Shown: positions 1-15,137 of the stretch, piece by piece | Position numbering within the stretch: the stretch's first letter is position 1 | Layout of the letters: each line of letters opens with the position of its first letter | Origin: Daphnia carinata | Taxonomy: Eukaryota > Arthropoda > Branchiopoda > Diplostraca > Daphniidae | Direction: 5' to 3' | DNA length: 64,000 bases | Assembly (NCBI RefSeq): GCF_022539665.2 | Contig: NC_081331.1 | Span: 11,812,638 to 11,876,637 of the forward strand | Notes under the pieces: model-generated | Told to the model about the DNA's origin: nothing | The model's input: only the letters and a program-made list of their open reading frames with translations | Databases searched by the model: none | Position numbers and translations under genes: made by a program

Positions 1-1316
1 CTACCTAAACCGACCCAATGAGCCAAGAATGTTAACAGCGTTTTTAAAAACATGAACTGCTTATTTCCCCGTTTTCTTTTGTCTTTGATACAAAAAAAAA
101 AAAAAAAAACAACCCAAAAAATAGAAAAGAATAACCCCTTGCAGCCGTTTTAAATCAAGCAAAAAGGGAAGGGTTGGTAATTATGTTTCTGTTTGGAGCT
201 TGGGCAATTAGTTGTCTCTACGAAAACGGATAAAAGGTTGAGGAGGGCTTCCAATCAACAGCTCTTGCTTCGAGAAGATTCTTTTGTGTTTGTTGTTGTG
301 TTCGTCCTTGCTCATTCTCGGCCAACTATTTATCTATCCATAGCTCGTAAAAAAAAAAAAAAAAAGAAGGAAAACAACAAGGTAAAAAGAAAACTGGTAG
401 TGTCGGTGGGCGATGAGGACGGCGGGACCATGAAGAATGTGAAAGAGTGTTGAAAATAACGGGCAGCAAAAAAATGGGGGGGGGGGTACCATCGTGATAT
501 CTTTCGTGATGAATCGGAGATGCAAAAAGAAAATAGTTTTCTTCGACTTAAAAAGAGAGAATATGGCTGCGAGGAATGGTACTCATTTCGAATCTATGAA
601 AGCCACACATTAGAATAAGTGTTTGCATATTTAGAAAAAGAAAAGGAAAAAAAAAGGGGGGAACGATAAGAAACCAAAGTGGGATCCGAAAATAATTTTA
701 AATCGTGCAGCCAGGTATTCCCGCTTCATTTTGCGATGATAGATAAAAAAAAAAAAAAAAGTTTTTTTTTTTTTTTTTTCCACAGTCTTATTATGTATTC
801 ATTTTTGACGAAGAAATGGATGATGGAATCTTGCTCGTGCCGCGGGACGCCTTAACGGGTGGTCCCTTTTTTTTTTTTCTTCTTTATCATCCATTTTCTA
901 GTTTGTTTACTGCATTGAAAATTTTGCAAATCTTTTTTTTTTTTTTTTCTCCTTTTTTGAAATTGTTTGATTTTTATTCTCCGCAACTAGTTGAACAATC
1001 ACCTTGACATTTACTCTTGTGAATTGTTTAACTCTACAAGGTGAACCGAGCACTCTCTCTCTCTCTCTTTATTCAAGGTGAAATTATGGATAAAGAAAGT
1101 AGGGAGGGGTGTAAAGAGGAACAACTTGCCAAGGACTTTTAAAAAAATATATTTTGAATGATGGCGCGGTTGATGTCTCAACTGGGCCTTATCCAGATGA
1201 TGACACAACCGTGTGATTGCTCCGATTTCAAAGTGTTCCAAAAACACAGAGATTGAGGGGGCGAGAAGCCAGGGGGAGTTAGACTGGAGGGGCTCTCGTT
1301 TTTCGGAGAAATTGTT

Positions 1317-1347
<31 letters not shown>

Positions 1348-2740
1348 GGACGAAAATTGACCGTTGATTGAGAAATTAGATGCGCTCTCTTTGAAACCAT
1401 CGAGCTACACTGAAAATTGCGTCCCAAAAGAAAAAAAAACACAACGAACCAATTCGACATAGAACAAAAAAAAGAGAGAGAGAACATTGTACAACATTTT
1501 CTACAGGTACAAGTGTATTTTTTTTTTTTTTTGCCTCCCTCTTTATCTTAAACCCGTAACCATTCAAATGAAGGGGCAGCAGCGCGCTGGAGGCGGAACC
1601 TTTGGTTAAAAAAAAAAAAAAAATACTAACGTCCCTCATCATCATCGCAGTTCTCTAAATTTAAGGGAGGAAAAAAGAAAAACAAGTTTTGTCGAGTCGA
1701 GAGAAAAACGAAGGGGGGGGGGGAGATATTACGTCTTGCACTGGACGAAGAGTGCTAAGGTATGGGAGAAAGATGAAATCGAGGCTACTGCTGATGTGAT
1801 GGATATTAAAGAGACGAAAGACTTTGGCTGCCGAAAAAAAAAAAAAAAGAAAACAGAAAATGTTTTATTTTTTGTGGTTCCTCCATCATTTGGCTTTTTT
1901 CTACATCGAGACCCTTGTTTGATGCTGTTTACTACTATCAGCATCTACATATTAGTGATGGGTCTATTGTTTTGTGTTTTCTTTTTTTTTTTTTTCCTTC
2001 TATTTTAAAGATCCATCTAAAAGAGAGAGAGAAAAAAATGAGCCGACACAAAAGAATGTCTTATGATGATTGCCTCCAAAAAGTTTTGATAGATTCACCG
2101 CCGCCATTTGGTCGATTGGTTGTTTGTTTTGAAAAGAAAAAAAAAGACTTCTTTCCCTTTGTTGTTTTTTTCTTCTATTTCCCTCTTTTCCTTTTTAATT
2201 GTTACCCTTTGACTTCACGACGGATAAAACTGGGCAGTCACGCCATGGCGGCAGTACAGGTGTGTCCCTTCTCTTTGTGTGTGTGTTTTACGTACCGATA
2301 GACGCCAAATAGAAACAGTTGTGTGTTAAGCCTCTGCCCATCCGTGGCTACATGGACCGTGTTGAACAGCGCACGCAATCTGATTTATTTTTATTTGAAT
2401 CGAGACAGTCATAACCGACCGTGATGGCGTGATTGCAACCAGTGTTGCATTTTGATTTTTTTTTTTACATTTCTTTTTTTTTTTTTTTTTTTTTTTGTAC
2501 TCATCAGTGCAGGGCTGATAAGCCAATCCTAAGGTTGGGGGGGAGGGGGGAAGGTAACACAAAGTCAACAATCTCGTTGAATTTTTAAGGTTAAGCACAT
2601 TCAGCCGGAGCTAGAAAAAATAGAATTTTTTTTTTTTTTTTAATAATGCAGAAAGAGATAAGAACTTGGTTCATGATTCATTGATCTAGTGAAGCCACTC
2701 TGAAATGCATGGAAATCGAGTATATGGATGTACGCCATTC

Positions 2741-2928
<188 letters not shown>

Positions 2929-4003
2929 GAGGGGTGGGGGAAGAAAAGCGGGCAGAAGTTCAAGTGCACACGATCGGGGTGGAAGACTGGAGTCTTCCTT
3001 TTCTTTGGGGGCGGCATCCAAGAACATTGAACAGGCTTCGTTCCAACACGGGCGAAAAAAAAGGAAACATGACAAGTCAACAAGGGCCAGTCAAAATGTA
3101 ATACTACAATACGAGGGGTGGTGGTGCCTTGCAATCGAAAGGGACTTCTCCTTGATTTTATTTCATGCCCACTTTTTTCCTCGAGGGGAGACGGACGCAA
3201 TTCAGGGTGAAGTCGAAAGAAAATCTACATGGAATGACGTACACAAATACGAGAAAGAAAATAAAAGAAGAGAGGGGAGGGGTAGTGATGGCGGTTCTTG
3301 TATACGTATATACAGTATATATATATCCCTACCTGTACGTGGTGGCTCTCGGGGGTCAGGTGAGGCCTGTAATGGCCGGCAATATAATCAGGTGAAGCGC
3401 CCAGAGCGCCATTCGACTTTTGAGGCTCTTGGCCTTTCCTTTTTTTTTCTTCTTCCAGCAAGTCAAGTCCAGTTGATTTTTTGAGTTTTTTTTTTTTTTT
3501 TTTTCTCTTCTCCCTATCCACGATCTTTTATTTCTTGTTTTTCTCCATTCTTCCATCCGTTTGGAGACGTAGTTGCCCTCTCTTTTGACTTCAAAAAAAA
3601 GAACAAAAACGTATTGATGCGTGTAAAACATATATATATATATATATTTTTTTTCAAACCGTCAGCTCTGTGAATATCAAACAGGGCAAAACCGCCCTAC
3701 TACCCCCGAGTTTTCTTTCTTTCGGGGGGTAGGTTAATTGACCACTTCGGAGGCTTTTCGAACCATTCCGTTTCGACTGTTCAGAAAGAAGGGGGGAAAA
3801 CAAAATGTATTTTTTTTATTTACTTATTTATTTTTTTTTTTTTCCATCTCTTTTTATTTTATTTTCTTGAACAACTTTTCTGGTTGTTTGGTGCAGCTTC
3901 TTGATGTTTTATGTTCTGCTTCTGTTTCGGTGATATTGATGGCTCCCGGCGGGTTAGTTGATCCCTCCTGTTCAGTTAATGGTCAGTCGGGTCTTGTCAG
4001 TTT

Positions 4004-4006
<3 letters not shown>

Positions 4007-4094
<88 letters not shown>
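4007..4094 (+). repeat. (GT)44 microsatellite
   Basis: Eighty-eight bases of uninterrupted GT, followed 27 bases later by an A25 run (4122-4146). Confidence 0.98.
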
Positions 4095-4098
<4 letters not shown>

Positions 4099-7000
4099 TC
4101 TACCTCTGCAACAGAGAAAGCAAAAAAAAAAAAAAAAAAAAAAAAAGTTGGGGAGATGGGAGGTTTCTTATCAAAGTAATCGATCACTCTATAATGTCGG
4201 GACAGAGATCGACTGGCAACTTTAGCAAATCAATCAATGAGAAGGGTCGTGACCATGCTCGTCCTAGAGGTTACGTCCTATTTTCTTGATCCCTGTTAGA
4301 GCTATATTTGCTGCTCCTTTTCACCATATTTCTTCTTCGTGTTCTCTCTTGGGTTTGATATGTCGTATCTTCAGTCCCTCTCTACAGCCAATGCCAAGAG
4401 GTTAGGAGCTCGCCAGTTGCAAAACGGTCGATCCGGAGACGCGGCGCACGCCCGACGTTACCGACCCTTTTATCTGCTCACGCGAGGCACAAAATTCTAA
4501 ACCAAAAAGGAAAAGAAAAGAAAACAAAAAAAAAAAACAAAAAAACAAAAAAACTTTGTGCGTCAAATCCACTGTGAATGGCGTTCGAAGTTGTTGTCGT
4601 CTTCCCTCCTTGTCGTGATTCATAATGAATGCGTGAGTCGCTGACCAGCTGTTGTTCTGTGCGCTCCATCATCTATGATGACAAGTAACGTCCCCCCCTC
4701 TTTCCAACTTGATCCAACAACTGACTTGTCGACCACATTGGGCAAGGGATTATCTTACAGGCCCGTCAACCTTTTTCTTTTCACTCCTTGATTTCCCTTT
4801 TTTTTTTCTATTTTTAAATCTGTGCAGTTGATTGTGGCGCCATTTGAATAGCAATCAAAAACGAGCTTTAAAATCGCGTTTTCCACACAGTTTGATCGAC
4901 AATGGCGGGTAGTTTGCGAGAATTAACGACACGGACGTACGAGGCGAACAATTTTGGCGATTGCCGTTGTAGGTTTTTGCCGTAAAAAAAAAAAGAAAGA
5001 AAAAAAAATGAGGGTAGACCCATTTTGGCCCATCCAACCGCCAGTGGTTATTAGTTAAATATTTAATGAGTTTCGTGCGCTGGCGCTGGAGTCGACTAGC
5101 GCTCGGGTTAATTACGATTGAATTATTGTCCATCGTTAAAACACGTACAGACTGGAAGGCGAAGAATGGGATGGAAACGGTGCAATTGCTACATTGATTC
5201 TTGGTGCCGATTTTCTATTTTTTTTTTTTTGAGAAGGAAGAAAATCTGAATTTTTTTTTGGGTCGTCGTGGTGTGCGCAGTTGAGATCGATGATTCATCA
5301 ATCAACGACACACGCAATCAGAGAAATATCGACCTGGATGCGACGTCTTTTGTGATGCTACGTGCATGTCTATGATGGATCTTTGTAGGCGGTAACGTAG
5401 CCATTTGATGAAATTTCACGTTGATATGGACCACTGACTTGTTCCGTGTTTGAGAGTCAATTGCGTGGAACTCCGTGAAATGGGTGGGTCCGTTTGGCCG
5501 ATTTCGAAAAGGGCGCCAAAACTCATTCCGGCCACCTTACAAGTGAAGGCTCTATCGTCTTTATTTGAAAAATGTCGAGGCAAAAACCCTGGTGCAGTTC
5601 GGAACGCATCGCAACGTGAATGGGATTTTATTGGGGGGGGGGGGGGGACGTGAAATCGACCTGATGCGTGAGCACGACGGTTTGAATTGGCGTCATTGCA
5701 ATGGCTGAATGGGGCGTGACTCGATTTGAGGGCAAAGAATCATTTTTTTTTTTTTTTTTTCAAAATCGTTTCCATGGAGATTGAAAAAAAAAAAAGAACA
5801 ATGTCAAAGTAAATCAGATTGTGATGATTCCCTTTCCTTCTTTTTTTTGTCGATGTCCTTTCTTTTTCTGCATGGCTTCGCGTGCAGGTTCACATCACTG
5901 TCGGGACAGTGTCGTCAAGTACGTTTACCTGTTCTGTTTTTTTTTGTTTTTTTTTAAATCGATTTATCTGCTTTTGGTCTCCAAAATTCATACGTCAAAG
6001 TCTCTCTCTCCTGTGTGTGATAAACTAACGAAGAACTAAGATTGAAACAATATCACAACGAACTCTCTCCCTCCCCCTTCCTCATAAAAAAAAAAAAAAA
6101 AAAATTCCAGACGAAATGTGGGAAGAATGTACAGCCTGCGTGATGGCGACGCCTTTTTTTCCCCCCCTCTATCGATGCATTTAAAAACACGAACGCATCA
6201 TGCAAGTTTGTGTGTGGCGTGTTATTATTACGATCTAGTTGATTACACGCTCTCGAACACACTATGGCGAGAGAATGAGAACGAAAACGAGCAGAGATAA
6301 TACACATATATATGTGGTATAATACCAGCGGGCGAACGCAGAGTCTGTCGGAGCTCAACTAAAAATGAAAAAAAAACAAAACAAAAAAATCAATTTTCAT
6401 CATTAATATAGAAATTTCTTTTTTTTTTCTTATGCGTTCCTTTGGAGATTGGGTATTTTTTTCCCCATCTTTTTCGACCGAAGTAGAAGTTGCGTGCTGA
6501 CATTTCTTCTTCTTTTTTTTTCACCTTCTTTCTCCTCTTTTTGCCCCCAAGATGGATGATGGCCAGCTAACATTGTTCGAAGAATTTCAGATTTCTAAGA
6601 GAGTCTTTTATGCGTACGCATTTTACATCTTTCCTGTTCTCATTTTAATGGCCACTTTGGCGGCTCTTGACTCGATTTCTGATTCACTAGCTCCGCTAGT
6701 TTCCAACGATCTGGCACGCACGATTGCCCTACACTTTGCGCAATGCTCTCGGACGCAACTCGTATTTTTTTTTTTTTTTTTTCTCGTGACTTGTTTGCGC
6801 GTGATTTTCGGTCATCGAGCAATGTGTCAACTTCTCAAACTCTGACAGACGCAGGACGCTTCGGAGAATGAAGTTTGAGATGTCGAAGCGCCAACTCCGG
6901 TTTGTGCGAAACAAGTCGAACGAACGAAAACGACCCAAACGTGTTGGTAAAAGAGAATTGCAAAAAGAACATGGGCAATAAAACACGAAGCGAAATGTTT

Positions 7001-10000
7001 GTATCTTCTGTGCCTTATTAGCACAGGTAGCGTCGCATTATGGATTTATTGCCCTTTATTTTTGCATATTCAAACAACGAGTAAACCACTCGGAGGTTCA
7101 TGTTTCTCCGCATCTTGTGTCGTTGCCAAGGAAAAAAAAAAAAAAATAATAATCTTTCGACTGCACGGGGTGCACGGCCTTCAGGCAAATTGAATACTAA
7201 GTAGGACACGTTTGTGCGTGGCTTTGTTGGTTTTATCAAATTCAGTTGTACGACGAAGAAGACAAAGAGTTGCCCCCCTCCTGTTAGCTATCGGGGCTCG
7301 TCCCTGGAATGTAGCGATTCTTTAGTTTGGATTACAGCTTGACTAGAAATGTTTTTGTACACGACGAGATGTGTCGGGGAATGTAAAGCGGATATGCCCT
7401 TTGTCAAAGTTGAGTTGCGTTAGAAACTGAGGAAAAACATGAAGCGCTACCTCTCACTGCCGTCACGGTCAATTGTTTTGCACTTGGGTGTCATTGGTCA
7501 GCGATGGCAAAACACTTTCCGTGGCACCTGTCAGCTGCCCCAACTATCTTCCACTCTCTATACTTATGTCTTCAAGAAAAATGAAATGAAAGACTCTGAG
7601 AGATGGAGGCGGGTTCGCTGGGTAATGATTGTCGTTATCGAATCCGTTGGTCATGCCAAACTGGGTAGCGCAAGGGCTCTTTGAAACAATGTCTTCTCGG
7701 AACGAAATTTCTGAGCTTCTTGACATTCAATACCAATTGGGTAGAGCGGAGCAACTGGACGCTAGAGAGAAACGAAGACAAGCGGATCAAAAGAGAAAAG
7801 AGGGAGGTGTACTTCTTTTTCTTGCTCTGCTTGTTTGTTGACTTGCCGTTTCTTTTTGTTTTTTTTTTCTACAACAACATCCGAGGGCGACAAGGCCACG
7901 CTTGATGGAAGTCTTGTTAATAAGGAATGCGAAGTCCCAAAAAGTCTAGGAAGTTGTGCAAGTGTTGCGCTATATAGAAAATAAGTTTGAAAAAGTTTGT
8001 TAAAAAAAAATGCCGAGTAGTTTTTCTTAACAAATTATAATTACTGATTCTATCGCGAGGGCATCACCGCTAACGCTTTCGGAAAGGAAAACCTCATCAA
8101 AATCCTCTTAATACGTCTGATGTTTTATTTCCATGGGGTGCTGAGGATTATCACGCAAAGTGCAGATGGCGTATCTTTTAATAGAAAAATTTCGTTTTTT
8201 TAAATTAGAAGAGCCATGAAAACTGTTGGGAAACGATCGATTGATGCAGTTATCCATCACGCGCAGTTGCGGCAATTATTTAATGTCTCGCAGCGTCCCG
8301 CTTTTCTTTTTTCTTTCTTCTTTCCATGAAACTAAGAACGATAGAAATATCGTCATTATTGTTTTCTCTTTTTGTTGTGGTTTTGACATTGTAACTACTG
8401 TTGGTAGTCGGCTATACCATCACGCATCGTAGCTCGATAGGTTCAATAAAGCAATAAGGAGAGGAAATGTATTGTCATGTAGTTGGCTTGTTTGGATGCG
8501 CAAGAGGGGGTGGGGGGGGGAGGAGGAGGACAGGAACACAGTATATAATATATATATATGATATAATGAACGTAATGAAGGCCAATCGAGGGTCGAATGT
8601 TATCTGCGTCTGTGTCGTCGTTATTGTTGTCTGCAGGGTGGGGTCCGGAATACCAGTCGCTTTTTTATATTTTTTTTGAAAAGAGGAAGAACGTTCCCTT
8701 CTTTTGTTTCACCTCCCTAGTCAGAATTCCATTGCAACGGGAGACAAAACAAAACAAAACAAAAAAAATACAGAAATAAGAAATTGATTTATATGTTTTG
8801 GTCGTTGCTACGCATTTGACTTTTGTTGTTACTGTTTTTTTTTTTTGTTTTTTTCCTTCTCTCGTCTTTTAAATGTCTGTTCATCGAAAGGCAGTGATGA
8901 ATGAAATATCCTTCAATACCATACAACTAAGCCTTAGAATCTGGTCTGACGTAATCGACTTTACCCGCTTTCCTATTGGCATGACTTTCTTCTTCATCGA
9001 AGCAGAAAAATAAAAAGGAAAGTTAAACACCCGCCCACACCCGGATGGTTTTCCTTGTCGAATTTCAGCCAACGTCAGCCGCAGCAAAGCAGCTGATCAC
9101 TAGCAGCTCAACATTGGATCGAAAAAGCAATCCCTCTAGCCGTCATAGCTACATATAGGGGCTATATCAAATACATATTTATCTATTCCTTTTTTTTTTT
9201 TTTTTTTTTTTTGCTTGCTTTTTCAGTAGACGGGCAGGAGGTAACCGTGCGCACGTAACGATAACAGATTATCCCTTGTGATGCCTGCATAGTCCCGTTT
9301 TAAATACGCTTGAGGGCAAGCAGCCGCAGACACACACACACAAAAAAACTATCCGAGTGCACAAGAGGTGTACACGACATGAAAATATTATCACACCCTA
9401 CAATCCTTTATACCCTCTATAAAAAAAAAAAATATATCGAGTTTTTGAACATCGCGTAAGGGAATGACATCGCATTGGATATTTTTCGTTTGGGGATGAT
9501 CGTGTGGAATTTTTTTTTTTTTTATTTAAAATGCAAATCAATGGCCTCGCTCTTTTGTGTGTGCGTCTTTTGATTCAAAATTGTTTGGTGGGATTTTGGT
9601 AAATTTTCATTTGACGTGTTTGCGCGTTGGCGTTCCCACCCAAAGGCGTCAATCACGTTTGCGCTTGTGTGTCGTTGAAAGAGTTTTCATAGAGCTTTGC
9701 TTTTTTTTAGGTAGTTTATTTTATTTATTGGGTTTATGTCGAATTCTTTCATGGACGGATTTTTTTTTTCATCTACGTGGACGTACGTGAAGGCCTTCTA
9801 GCAACAGCGGCGGTAGGGGGATCGGAGGCGGCATCGCCAGAGACACGCATTCCGTTCATACAATAGCTATAGAATAAAAGAGAATAAAAAAAAAAAAAAA
9901 AGGGATCTCAACTTTGCCGCTGGAACGCTCCCGAAAACTAACGCATTTCACAGACGAGACAACAAAAGAATAGACGAGATGTTTGTTTGGAGTTATTCCG

Positions 10001-11894
10001 ATAACGCAACGAATCATTGCTACTGTTTTCATCCGAATGAATTGTCAAAATAGCAAACAACAACAACGAAATATGCACGTTGTCTATAATGCGAAAAAGA
10101 AAAGAAGAAATCCAACAGAGAATGAATTGTAGTTTATCCGGTAGCAGGCTATAGAACTCTATAAATTCGTGATGACGGTAATGATAATGATGACGGTTGC
10201 AACCGACAGAGATTTTCGGTTGCTTTGTTTTTTTTATTTAGTTTTTTAAATATCACTCTCTACGCTTGTTCTTCTTCTTTTTTTTTTTTTTTTCTTTCTC
10301 ATTTTGACTTCCCTATTTCTTGCTGCGTTTAAATTGCGTCCACAACTATGGGGGGTCTGACGTTACTACACGCGTTTTCTCCTTTGTGTTTCTGTCCGTC
10401 CGTCCTATTTCATTCCTGGTGCACTGGTTATTTTATTTTTTGTTTGGATATACAAAAGAAAAGGAAACACGAAAGATACGTTCATCATTCGTGTAATTAT
10501 GAAGCGCTTTGTTGTACTGCAGACGCGGTCGTAACTCGGCTTCCTACCGAGACGAGAAGCGAAAAAGGGCAGAACGACATCAACAGTAAGAAGATGCGAC
10601 GTCAAGGAGATAAGGAGGGGGGGGGGGGGGAGGGTTGAATTTTTTTGGTTAGGAAAATAACAAAAAAAAACTAAACAAATCGTGATGCCTTAACAAGTTT
10701 CAGTGTTTATAACCAACGGTGACGTGTCCTATACTGTAGAACACGAAAATTTTCCCCCTCTTTCTCATTCGAATTGCCACCGCCATTGAACTTCTCGCTT
10801 CTACCCCCTAGTCTCTTTCTTTGAGTTCAATCAATTAAGGTCGCTGGTGCACACGGAACGACCTCATTCCTCTTAGATTTTCATTCGAAACGCTTTGTTT
10901 TGCTGGGTTTTTTTTTTTTTTTTTTTTTTTTCTTGTTGTAATTTTACTTTTAAAGTTTTCATTGACCGTGTCGATTGCGTTTTAGTGAAAACAAAGAGAG
11001 CGAATGTGGATGAACAGAAAACAAGAAAAGTTAGGTGGCAAGTTTGGGGAAGAAGAATTCCCACTCGCATGTTACGCCGTTAGGCGCCGTTGCCAATCCT
11101 TTTGGACACCCGTCGTGACCGCGGCGTCAGTTGGCGGCGCCGCTATCGTCACCCTCGTCTCAGTGATACCAACTAGACATCCGAAACACTCCTCGGCCTT
11201 TCTTACCTACAATTCATAATGTTCTTCTCTTTTGTAACATGGATACGCTCCTCTTTTTTTTTTTTTTTTAAGTATTTCCATCTGAGAATTCTCTGGGAAA
11301 AACGAGTGTTATTGGCTAAAAAAGACATTTCAGGGTCGATGGAAGCGATTCAGAAAAACATGGGGGCGAAGAGCTACTTTTGCTGTGATATTGTTTCGTC
11401 TTTTGATGCTTCGTTTTTACGTGTTTTTTCTACTACGTCGTTTGCCCTTTCTTTTTCTTCTTCTTGTTTCACGCAACCAGTTGGCCCATTGGACGCGTGT
11501 CGTTTGAAATCGGATAAAAACAATAACCAACGCAATCCTCCAAAGTGAACGAAAAACAGGAAAGAAAGCGGATTGCTTACCGAGCGGGAAAGAAACCCGC
11601 TGACAGTTTTCATACTGGTCGGGGGAGGGAGGGGGGGGGGGGGGGAAAGAAAGATGAAATGAAAGTATCTCGTGCGTTTGTTTTTCTTTCGCATCTCGTT
11701 TTATATCGCATTTTTCTTTTTCAGCAACCGACGAGATGACCAATGTGAAATTTTTCCACCGCCAATGTTATATTATTGCTATTTGTTATTATTAACCATA
11801 CCGGAATTGCTGTAATCCAGCAAACTGATGCAGATAACTTGTTTTTGACTTTTCAAATAACTTATGTTTTGCGTCTTGTTTCCTTTCGGTTCAG

Positions 11895-12026
11895 GTTCGG
11901 CTGGCACATTTCCTGCAGCTCTGCCCGTCCGCGTTCCAAATAGCTGAGCATAAGCGCCAAACGAACAGCATCTGCAGGTCATTCGACAGAGGGACGAGCC
12001 CGGAAGTTGCGGGATTCCTATCAAGG
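11895..12026 (+). other. Candidate non-coding 5' leader exon of the Ig receptor gene
   Basis: A pyrimidine-rich acceptor ending TTCGGTTCAG precedes 11895. A strong donor, AAGG then GTGAGTAC, follows 12026. The 132 bases between are visibly richer in G and C than the flanks, lack homopolymer runs and contain no ATG, as suits a leader exon. A second possible acceptor gives a start at 11919. Joining to the exon at 31971 would keep the leader free of ATG. There is no transcript support, so it could be a chance pair of sites or belong to another transcript. Confidence 0.33.
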
Positions 12027-15000
12027 GTGAGTACGCACACATACAAAAAAAAAAAAAAAAAAATCCTCTTCGTCTAGATGTTTTTAGCTTCTGTCAGTGT
12101 GTCTATATTTACGGTATGCATTGCGCGTTTTTTGAAGTCGACAAAAAAACAAAAAAAAAAAAGAGTCTGAGCAATTCAGTTAGGCTTACCAAAAAGGGCA
12201 ATTGCGTATCGCCTTTCTTTCTCCAGTTTGCTGGAAGCGTACCAATAAAAAGTGGCAAAGGTATTTCGAACGCAAACGTTGTGGAATGTTGAGTGCTTAC
12301 AGCTTGTTGTACGTAGTGCGTCGGCGGAAAGGGGGATTAGCTAACTCTCGTCTGGCTACTCACTTGACTCGTATCTCACTCTAAACTCTAAAGATATAAA
12401 AATTCCTATTTCGGGAACGATTTGAAACAAAAAAAAAAAATGGTGTACCATCTCTGTCGTCCCTTTCGAAACTGTAGAACTGGATAGAAAAGAGCGTGTG
12501 TGTTTTCAGGTGTTTGAAGAAGACGTCGAGTGTGCGATGCGGTCACACAGATCGTTCCTCTAGATCTTGCGTTCCAGTTTGCAGAGGTCCCTCTCCAAAT
12601 CGAAATGAAAGAAGCACAAGGTGAAGGGTGAGCGTTCGCATTATGACGAGCTTGGTAATCGTTTTCCGTCACGCTCCATTATCGCTTATAAAGATAAATC
12701 TCGCCGCATTTTCGATCTAGCAAGCACGTAACATCCCGCTCGATTCGTCTTCTTTTCCCGACTAATAGAAATATAAAAACATGGCTTTGCTGTGTGTGTG
12801 TGTGTTGGACGTATACGAGAAACAAAAGGACTTGTGTTTTGCGTCTATTTCTATCCTTCTCTGGCTCTTGAATAATGAAACGCATTCGTTATCGTCTACG
12901 TTTGGGAGCGATAATCTAGCGACATGAATGGCCACTTTATCCCCCCCCCCCCACCGTAGATGGGGAGGAGAGACGTCCCTGTGTCGGGGAGTCTTCGGTA
13001 AATCCATCGAACGCTGCACTCTCGATTCATCAAACATTCAAAGTATCTAAACAAGAGTAGAAAAAGGGAGGCGGCAGAGTTTCTGTTTGCTCGTAGCCAA
13101 ACGTGTTTCTATCGAATTATCGACCGCTTTTAGGCCGATGGAACAACACACCTAAAAATGAGAACAAATCTTTCTCTTCAAATAACAATTCGTTTTGCAC
13201 GTGCTGGTACACCTGCGGGCACGTTTTGCTGGCCTAAACAATTAGCTTTGACGTCAGACGATGTGTGATTTAACTACACGCATTCAACAAAACGGTGAGA
13301 CTTTGTGTGCGTGCTCGTCTGAGATGTATCGGAAAGGCATTTGTTTCTTTCCCCCCCTTTTTTTTTTTTGTTCCAGCGTACCATTCATCTCTGTCCAGCA
13401 TGAATCTATAGGGGAGCTCAAAGTTGTTTTCTTGCGCAAAGATGATTACTGATGTCCGTGAAATCGTTCGTTCGCCACCACTCTTACATCGTACTATCTA
13501 CTTTCATTTTCAGCTGGCAGGAAAAATAGCCTTGAGCAATTCTAGATGAATTGTTGCTTCTCTTATTCATTTATTTTTTTTTATTTTTTCTTATTTTATC
13601 GTCGTGCGTTTTTATGGGCCACATTTCATGCGGGTTGGTAAAGAAAAAAAAAAAAAAAAATAGAAGTGGGGAATTGTTCACCTCTATCTGCCAAAACAGA
13701 TTCCCGACACGACCATCAGCACCACCTGGGCTTCTTTTCATTGTCGCTGTGAACCAACAACAGGAAAAAAAATCTCGTTCACCAATCTAAATGAGATTTT
13801 CTTTTTTTTTTTTTTTTTTTTTCTTCTCCCTTTTTATCCATCACACCTGTTGACGGGGCGACGTGCTGTCCGGCAGCGTTCTCTTTTTCGATCGACACAC
13901 GCAAACAAAAGGGGAAAAAAAAAATGCTAAAGTAAATAAAAATGAAAAAAAAAAAAAAAAGAGTTTTCAATTTTTTTTTTTTTTTTTTTTAAATAGATTG
14001 AAGCAAAGGAAATGTTAGTACATCTTTTGATGGGTCATTCGCACGGGAATGATGTTGGTCCAGCAGCACCATCGTCTTTTTTTTTCCCCCTTATCCGCTA
14101 TTTCGTCTATGGGGCTTTTAAAACGTCACGAGTCATCACGATCATGCTTGAGGCTGGACATTCGCTTATAAAAACAAAACAAAAACAAATGTAGTAAAAA
14201 CAAAAAAAGATGCAGAGAAGGAAGATGGTACTCTAGAGAGCGTCGTTTTGTTACGACGACGATGATGATGATTACGATCGCAATGTGGGTCCCACAGAGG
14301 CGTCCCAAACCACCGTGATTCCCGACCCTGAGAAACGATTTGGTTGGAGCACGGGGTGGTCTCATTCTTTTTATTCATGATAACTGATGAAGACGGGACA
14401 ACAACAACAACAAAATGTAGGAAAACAAAAAATTACCGTGAGATTGTATTTTGAGACGCACCGTCGCGACTGTCGCCTCGACGTTTGCTTCCCGAAAATT
14501 GGACGCTGAGGACGCTAAAGATTTGACACGAACTAACGGGGCATTGCAGGCATTGCGAGAGACATCTAGTGAGAATAGCAGTTTCGGGAGAAGGTTGATG
14601 TTGGTGGGAACGAAATTTTACAAGCAAACAAAGAGAAAAATGATGCGCTTTTGAAACAGATTTGAAGTGTTGAATTTTCATTTTCGTTAGCTCTTTTTTT
14701 TGTTGTTGTTGGTGCGCGCATCGTGTGAAGGCCGTATAATAAATGATCGTCCTTTTGCACACGTTGCTGGAATTCTTTCGTCATCCATCTTTTTCCCCAT
14801 CTTCTGCCCGGCACTCTCGTTCACTTGGAACCGTCCGTATTTTTTTTTTTTTTTTTTATGTTTGCGTACCTCCTGTACTTCTTTACTACTTGCGCCCAAC
14901 TGTGGTGGTCGCTACATTCTTTAGACGTGATACACAAAAATCACCTCTTCTTTCCATTCGACCTCGTCGCCTTGGTGGCGCTGGGAATCGGTCGCCCGGT

Positions 15001-15087
15001 GTCATTTGTCTTTGGCCGTGTTTGTAGGTGCGTTGGTGGGCCCACTCCATGGCGTCACTTCTTATATTTATTTTATTTATCTCTTCT

Positions 15088-15137
15088 CTTTTTCTTTTCT
15101 TTTTCTTTTCTTTTTCTTTTCTTCTTTTTCTTCTTTT
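15088..15137 (+). repeat. Pyrimidine minisatellite, unit about TTTTTCTTTTC
   Basis: An 11-base pyrimidine unit is repeated about three to four times, then degenerates into TTC-rich sequence. Confidence 0.8.

Noticed and set aside
1011-1487. 158-codon minus-strand open frame
   Set aside because: It is kept open by T-rich runs giving Phe and Lys tracts, with no recognisable domain or splice context.
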